Shown: one piece after another, positions 24,501 to 27,728 of the stretch
Layout of the letters: every line of letters starts with the position of its first letter
How positions within the stretch are numbered: position 1 is the stretch's first letter
From: JAZUCT01 sp045639255
GTDB lineage: Bacteria; Bacillota; Clostridia; Christensenellales; UBA1242
DNA length: 27,728 nt
Assembly (NCBI GenBank): GCA_045639255.1
Contig: JAZUCT010000026.1
Location: forward strand, 1 to 27,728
Direction: 5' to 3'
The notes under the pieces: generated by a model
Databases searched by the model: none
Seen by the model: the letters and a program-made list of their open reading frames with translations, nothing else
What the model was told of the DNA's origin: nothing
Made by a program: the position numbers and the translations under genes

Positions 24501-25308
24501 TATATATTGAATTTGCTAAACTGCATCTTGCAAGCAATGCCAAAAATTTGATTTCTGGTTTATGGTTTCCAGTTGGTTCACCATATCTGTTAAATGGGAA
24601 AACATTTTTGCGTGGTTCAAGGTTAAGTTTAACGCCGAAACTTTTTAAATATTTAAGCAATTCTTCAATGTTTTCAAACCTTGAACTTAAAGAATCAAAC
24701 TCCATATCCATTTCTTGCAAGTTTAGGTGTGCAACATCAGCAATTGCATACATTAATGCTTTATTAAGTTGAACTTTATCACCATATTTTAAAACAATGT
24801 TAACATTGTTATCATCAATTATATCAATTACAATTGGAAACATTAAAAGCGGTGCTTTAAAGGAATAATCTCTGGCTGTTCCATATACAAATGGATAGCA
24901 TAAGAACAATTCATATCTACCTGTATCTTTTTCAATCTCTTCAATTTCACGCTTTAAAATTTTAAGGTTTTGCACTTCTTGTGCATAAACTTTTTTTCCA
25001 AATTCACGCTTTTGCCTTTCGTATTTTAGCCTTTCCTTATCGGTTTCAAATTCTTTGTTAGGATATTTTGAATCAATATTATTTGCTTTTAAAATTATTT
25101 CTTTGTTTTCACTGCAAATAAGATTGAATGGCAAAGCTTTGCCTTTCCATAAAAGTTCGATTAATTCTTCCATTTTTTCAGGATTATTTTGAAAAAGTTT
25201 GCCTATATCATAGCCATTTTTTTTGTTAAAACTTTTAATAAATAAGTTTCTGTTTTTACCGCTTATTTCAATTAATCGTTCTTTATAATATGTATATATA
25301 CTTTTCAT
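21526..25308 (-). CDS. DUF4011-like superfamily I helicase with C-terminal nuclease-like domain
   Basis: 1260 residues. The N-terminus (KERLIEISGKNRNLF) resembles the DUF4011 opening. SF1 helicase motifs: Walker A YGPPGTGKSQT (Gly331 onward), motif Ia KVLVVSQKRAALEVVF, Walker B VVLFDEASQ (Asp830/Glu831), motif III VVAGDAKQLRPT, ITYHYRSKNQELI, VQGDERDIIIFSIGY and LNVAVTRAK. The inserted middle (about 400-800) is helical. The C-terminus (about 1150-1255) looks like a Vsr/DUF559-type restriction-endonuclease fold: FVLGIETDQ (Glu1193, Asp1195), SSKSALERDVYRNQFLKSKGW, ICRVWSRDWW. The usual YHSS histidine is replaced (NKSS), so nuclease activity is uncertain. This architecture matches single-gene anti-phage proteins reported as DUF4011-helicase-Vsr, as I recall. 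It is a monocistron with its own promoter and terminator beside tRNA genes. The defence role is inferred. Confidence 0.9.
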   Translation of the reverse strand: MKSIYTYYKERLIEISGKNRNLFIKSFNKKNGYDIGKLFQNNPEKMEELIELLWKGKALPFNLICSENKEIILKANNIDSKYPNKEFETDKERLKYERQKREFGKKVYAQEVQNLKILKREIEEIEKDTGRYELFLCYPFVYGTARDYSFKAPLLMFPIVIDIIDDNNVNIVLKYGDKVQLNKALMYAIADVAHLNLQEMDMEFDSLSSRFENIEELLKYLKSFGVKLNLEPRKNVFPFNRYGEPTGNHKPEIKFLALLARCSLANSIYNDYTALEKKHLTNDSIDELLNIKSRKSKPAKNQNLYLINNVDYAQEQVVRKVNESGNVVIYGPPGTGKSQTIVNIIADSISKNKKVLVVSQKRAALEVVFNRLASLNSKAMFLIDAEKERRIFYDRCFSSHENIMNLQTNEELIKEFEEVTRKLNIEINNLNTISNCLNEETDFGISLQEMYYNSYKIGKRSIEYSIYQELIKDKKIMELNHAELENALSILKEKNKVEIYYNFVENKKKNPFIDHLKDDLSVHIVAEAQSKLKNLCASRQTLFDVAKYKFSREILTYYTNVKSNQNLKPLIKMIAKFEYPKEDKFLKTSYILFPMYPFAKAGMNKKEKLISKQFAETVSAIDEYVQDYEFLKNVLTESGYLMAIDGILNGNTSYLKLILSAVENYIELRDTTSILKNLDEKQKLILNFAYKNANSYAIYLEILNKILPLRIYHEIVKLEEKQQHILATIVDFDNIRSRIVNLKEQQNLLSRKIAEQSFNEDYKKLIDGTAKSKDYIYQISKKQNYWPIRKTIDVYGDYLFKLFPCWLLSPENVSNILPLKKDMFDVVLFDEASQVFIENTIPSIFRGKRIVVAGDAKQLRPTTIFMKRYMGANIEDDIDYSKQAALEVESLLDLAVSRFNSANITYHYRSKNQELIDFSNKAFYSGNLQIAPNVACNLKNKPIERILVNGEWRDRKNEIEAKQVIETLKNVLKTRKNNETIGIITFNSEQEACIEDMLDKACFADDELRNLVLKERNRVENGEDVSLFVKNLENVQGDERDIIIFSIGYAKNEFGKVNSIFGSLSFEGGENRLNVAVTRAKQKVYVITSIEPEELKVDNSKYAGPKLLKSYLTYTRAVSNGNNEEVKTILNSLQETSAMQTQKLVHVQPIEEQIAKKLNKLGYKTEINLGNSNSKISVAVYNKRKDKFVLGIETDQTVNKSSKSALERDVYRNQFLKSKGWKICRVWSRDWWHNSNQVINTLVKEIEKQNTLLTSKKSKK

Positions 25309-25343
25309 ACTTACCCTACTTTTAATATTTATTTAACATATGT

Positions 25344-25372
25344 AGTTTAATATATTTAAAATATAATTTCAA
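25344..25372 (-). promoter_or_regulatory. Probable promoter of the helicase-nuclease gene
   Basis: TTGAAA (25367-25372), 17 bases, TAAACT (25344-25349) on the minus strand, 35 bases upstream of the ATG. The leader contains TATGTTAAATAAAT, similar to the ftsK and acetyltransferase operator-like sequences. Confidence 0.5.
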
Positions 25373-25476
25373 GGGGTATTTGATTAAATAAATTATGAAT
25401 TTTTTTCTTAAAGTGTTAATAATCTATGAAGGTGCAAGCAAAAGAAAAAATACTTAGATAAAAATTAATGAAAGAA
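25373..25476. other. AT-rich spacer without recognisable gene
   Basis: Sequence between the helicase promoter and the partial tRNA-Leu repeat. No open frame, tRNA or stable hairpin stands out. It may be residue of a former insertion next to the tRNA operon, but nothing in it shows that directly. Confidence 0.5.
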
Positions 25477-25549
25477 AACAAAAAAACGCTTTTATTAAGC
25501 GTTTCTTATGGTGCCGGGAATCGGAATCGAACCGATACGGAGTTGCCCC
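25477..25549 (-). repeat. Partial second copy of the tRNA-Leu 3' half plus terminator (direct repeat A)
   Basis: About 73 bases nearly identical to 25661-25733: the variable arm, T-arm, acceptor 3' strand and CCA of tRNA-Leu (25509-25549, identical 41 bases), followed on the minus strand by the same AAGAAACGCTT...AAGCGTTTTTTT terminator (hairpin 25484-25504), differing only in the loop. There is no matching 5' half, so it cannot give a functional tRNA-Leu. It could be an integration-site scar, a decayed tandem tRNA copy, or the 3' end of another RNA. Confidence 0.85.
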
Positions 25550-25660
25550 GGGCGCGACGCGTTAAGCAAAGTTGCCCTTTGGCAAGTTTGTAGCCTAAGC
25601 GGGAGAAAATTTATAATTTTCGAGTGGGCCTGATTTTTAAAATCCCAAGGGGGCTTGTGT
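25550..25660. other. GC-richer 110-bp segment between the tRNA-Leu repeats
   Basis: By hand count about 52 of 111 bases are G or C, far above nearby intergenic DNA. It contains short hairpins: TTGCC-CTTT-GGCAA within a longer imperfect stem, GAAAAT-TTATA-ATTTTC, and GATTTT-T-AAAATC. There is no coding frame of note and no match to tmRNA, RNase P or SRP RNA signatures that I can recognise. It could be a remnant of an integrated element or a structured RNA with a tRNA-like 3' end read on the minus strand. Confidence 0.5.
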
Positions 25661-25663
25661 AAC

Positions 25664-25687
25664 AAAAAAACGCTTTTTTAAGCGTTT
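25664..25687 (-). terminator. Intrinsic terminator of the tRNA operon (within direct repeat B)
   Basis: Minus-strand RNA AAACGCUU-AAAA-AAGCGUUU followed by further U, starting four bases after the encoded CCA of tRNA-Leu. Repeat B as a whole covers 25661-25733. Confidence 0.85.
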
Positions 25688-25691
25688 CTTA

Positions 25692-25778
25692 TGGTGCCGG
25701 GAATCGGAATCGAACCGATACGGAGTTGCCCCCGAGGGATTTTAAGTCCCTTGCGTCTACCTGTTCCGCCATCTCGGC
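25692..25778 (-). tRNA. tRNA-Leu (UAA)
   Basis: 87 bases with encoded CCA. Class II tRNA with a long variable arm (CGGGGGCAACTCCG). The anticodon stem-loop GGGA-CTTAAAA-TCCC has anticodon UAA. The T-arm is ATCGG-TTCGATT-CCGAT. The acceptor stem has one mismatch (A5 with C68). Last of a four-tRNA operon. Its 3' 41 bases are duplicated at 25509-25549. Confidence 0.95.
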
Positions 25779-25782
25779 ATAT

Positions 25783-25856
25783 TGGAGGCACCACCCAGAT
25801 TTGAACTGGGGATAAAGGTGTTGCAGACCTCTGCCTTACCACTTGGCTATGGTGCC
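25783..25856 (-). tRNA. tRNA-Cys (GCA)
   Basis: 74 bases with encoded CCA. Acceptor GGCACCA pairs with TGGTGCC. The anticodon arm AGGTC-TGCAACA-CCT has anticodon GCA. The T-arm has CCCAG-TTCAAAT-CTGGG. Only four bases separate it from tRNA-Leu. Confidence 0.96.
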
Positions 25857-25900
25857 ATATTATTTTATATGAAAGAATAATTTCTTATGTTATAAAAAAA

Positions 25901-25975
<75 letters not shown>

Positions 25976-26036
25976 ATCATGCACCATTTAGCACTTTTAA
26001 TAGTGCAAATATTTATTTGTGTTCAATAATGAACAA

Positions 26037-26112
26037 TGGTGGGAACAATAGGACTCGAACCTATGACCGCCTGCTTGTAAGGCAGATGCTCTACCAACTG
26101 AGCTATGCTCCC
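26037..26112 (-). tRNA. tRNA-Val (UAC)
   Basis: 76 bases with encoded CCA. Acceptor GGGAGCA pairs with TGTTCCC (one G-U). The anticodon arm CTGCC-TTACAA-GCAG has anticodon UAC. The T-arm has ATAGG-TTCGAGT-CCTAT. First tRNA of the operon; the 61-base spacer to tRNA-Gly holds two small hairpins (GCACT...AGTGC and GTTCA...TGAAC), probably processing signals. Confidence 0.96.
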
Positions 26113-26116
26113 ATAT

Positions 26117-26141
26117 ACTGCACTCGATAAGCGATTGCAGT
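26117..26141 (-). promoter_or_regulatory. Leader hairpin of the tRNA operon
   Basis: Minus-strand RNA ACUGCA-a-UCG, loop, CGA-g-UGCAGU directly before tRNA-Val. Probably a processing or stabilising structure in the primary transcript leader. Confidence 0.5.
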
Positions 26142-26145
26142 ATTA

Positions 26146-26174
26146 ATAATATCAAACTTTTTTTAAAAAATCAA
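26146..26174 (-). promoter_or_regulatory. Sigma-A-like promoter of the tRNA operon
   Basis: TTGATT (26169-26174), 17 bases, TATTAT (26146-26151) on the minus strand. It stands between the fakA stop and tRNA-Val, with a T-rich region behind it (26155-26219). Confidence 0.7.
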
Positions 26175-26219
26175 CTGTTTTTAATAAGTTTTTTTATATT
26201 TTTTTATTTTTTTTATAAA

Positions 26220-27728
26220 TTATTCAACAGAAAGCAGATAATAATACACTGGTTGACCACCATAAACAAGATTTACATCGGCATCAGCATATATATTTTG
26301 AAGTTTTTCTTGCAAAGAAGATGCTTCATCTTCATTAACACCTTCACCATAGAATAAAGTTATGTTGCAAGTGTTTTCATCAACAAGTTTCTTTAAGGTT
26401 TTTTCAACCGCTTCACCCACATGTTGGCTTTTTGCAATAATATTTTTGCCATCTAGCCCAATTATATCGTTCACATTAAGATCGAAACCATTTACATGAG
26501 TTTTTCTAACTGCAAAAGTTACTGAGCCAGTTTTAACATTTTGCATTGCTGTTGTCATTGATTCAATATTTTCTTCAAGTTCGCCATCTGGATTGAATGA
26601 AAGAATTGCTGAAACACCTTCTGGAATGCTTGTTGAAGGAATAACATGAATAAATTTTGATGAAAGAGATTTTGCTTGTTCTGCTGCAAGAACAATGTTT
26701 TTATTGTTTGGGAACACAAAAACATCTTTTGCAGGCACTTGATTAACTGCTTCTGCAATATCGTTTGCGCTTGGGTTCATGGTTTGACCACCACTTAGAA
26801 CATAGTCAACCCCCAAATCCTTTAACACACTTTCAAGGCCGTCGCCTGCTGCAACTGAAACAATTCCAAATCGTTTAAGATTGTTGCTTTGGCTTGCCCT
26901 TGCCCTTTTTAACTCACGGTTTTGTTCAAGCATGTTTTCAATTTTTATGTTGTTAATTTCGCCAAGTTTAAGTGCATAGCCCAATGCTTTGTTAGGTTCG
27001 TTTGTGTGAACATGAACTTTAACAAGTGTTAAATCACCAACACAAACAACACTATCGCCGATGCCCATAAGTTGTTCACGAAGTTTATCGATATCGCTTT
27101 CGGTGGTTTGCTTTTTCATGTTAATAACCATAAATTCAGTGCAATAACCAAATTCAATATCGCCAAGGTCATCAAGATTAACAATAAATTCGTTACTTGA
27201 AGCATAGTCTGTTTTAAAATCATCAACATTTATTGTAAGATCTTCTTCACCTTTAAGAACTTTACAAAATCCAGTGAAGATTATTATTAACCCACTGCCA
27301 CCTGCATCAACAACGCCTGCTTTTTTAAGAACAGGAAGCATTTCTGGGGTTTGAGCAAGAATTGCTTGACCTGCTTCAATAACACCATCGAAAAATGTTT
27401 CAAGGTCTGGTGCCTTTTTTGCAATGCTAACACTTGATTCTGCCATAACACGAATAACTGTTAGAATTGTTCCTTCTTTTGGTTTTGTAACTGCTTTATA
27501 GGCAACTTCTGCCCCGCTTAAAAGTGCTTTTGAAAAATTCTTTGCGTTAATTTCATTTTCTTGTTTTAAAACATTGCACATACCTTTTAAGATTTAAGAA
27601 AGAATAACACCAGAGTTACCTCATGCCCCCCTTAAAGCTCCTTTTGAAATTGCTTCTCCAAGAGAGTCAAAATTATTATTGATACAGTCATTTACTTCTT
27701 TTGAAGCTGACTTAAATGTCAAATTCAT
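26220..27728 (-). pseudogene. fakA: Fatty acid kinase subunit FakA (DAK2/YloV family), interrupted by two stops, 5' end outside window
   Basis: FakA phosphorylates FakB-bound fatty acids; its N-terminal DAK2 domain binds ATP. From the window edge the frame reads MNLTFKSASKEV (the part just after the family's DGDTGTN metal site), then GALRGA-stop-GNSGVILS-stop-ILKG. In intact homologues this is GA-Arg-GNSGVILSQI, so Arg is replaced by TGA (27622-27624) and Gln by TAA (27592-27594). Downstream, 453 codons from ATG 27581 are intact: rest of the DAK2 domain (GTILTVIRVMAE, KAGVVDAGGSGLIIIFTGF), the middle domain (EFGYCTEFMV, DSVVCVGDLTLVKVHVHTNEP) and the C-terminal DegV-like part. A protein starting at 27581 would lack the ATP/Mg-binding N-terminus. 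Decay and sequence error near an end are both possible. Confidence 0.8.

Noticed and set aside
25500..25660. tmRNA, SRP RNA or RNase P RNA ending in the tRNA-like 3' half
   Set aside because: No tag-peptide frame, no tmRNA 5' tRNA-Ala-like half, no SRP GGAAGCAG-type core and no RNase P GAGGAAAGTCC-type core could be found.
27590..27625. Stop-codon reassignment (TGA as Arg, TAA as Gln)
   Set aside because: Other genes in the window end normally at TGA (recJ, ligase) and TAA, at positions matching the family C-termini, so the standard code applies.

Overview
The window is low-GC, AT-rich bacterial DNA of Firmicutes/Clostridia type. Evidence: gene order close to that around rpsO-pnp and secDF-recJ-relA-hemZ in Bacillus and Clostridium, strong AAGGAGG-like ribosome binding sites, sigma-A-like promoters (TTGAnn-16/18-TATAAT) that can be read by eye, and stops that are mostly TAA. 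The genus cannot be read from the sequence.

Layout, left to right (almost everything is on the minus strand, so transcription runs from high to low coordinates). (1) 1-4.5 kb: the start of rimO, an FtsK/SpoIIIE DNA translocase and an M16 zinc peptidase. (2) 4.5-7.7 kb: a YlxY-like polysaccharide deacetylase homologue, pnp and rpsO, the classic S15/PNPase cluster. (3) 7.8-16.7 kb: hemZ, a relA/spoT gene broken by a frameshift, recJ, secF, secD, and a small membrane protein with a DUF2188-like tail. (4) 16.8-19.9 kb, the only plus-strand block: a three-gene non-homologous end-joining operon made of ku, a ligase with an N-terminal phosphoesterase domain, and a separate LigD-type polymerase. (5) 19.9-25.3 kb, minus strand: an orphan 161-residue protein, a 3-methyladenine DNA glycosylase, a GNAT acetyltransferase, and a 1260-residue DUF4011-like superfamily I helicase with a C-terminal nuclease-like domain. 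(6) 25.5-26.2 kb: a tRNA operon Val-Gly-Cys-Leu with its own promoter, followed by a second partial copy of the tRNA-Leu 3' half and terminator. (7) 26.2-27.7 kb: a fakA (fatty acid kinase, DAK2 family) gene with two in-frame nonsense codons.

Regions 1-3 are housekeeping: DNA segregation, RNA turnover and ribosome, protein export, stringent response and recombination. Regions 4-5 form an accessory block of DNA repair plus a possible defence helicase, lying between the sec operon and a tRNA operon.

Most unusual points: a 73-bp tRNA-Leu/terminator direct repeat enclosing about 110 bp of relatively GC-rich DNA; a relA gene with both a frameshift and a degenerate hydrolase domain; fakA with two C-to-T type stops ten codons apart; terminator hairpins whose 3' arm doubles as the next gene's ribosome binding site; and palindromes over the -10 boxes of two genes. 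I saw no CRISPR array, transposase, integrase, rRNA or phage structural gene.
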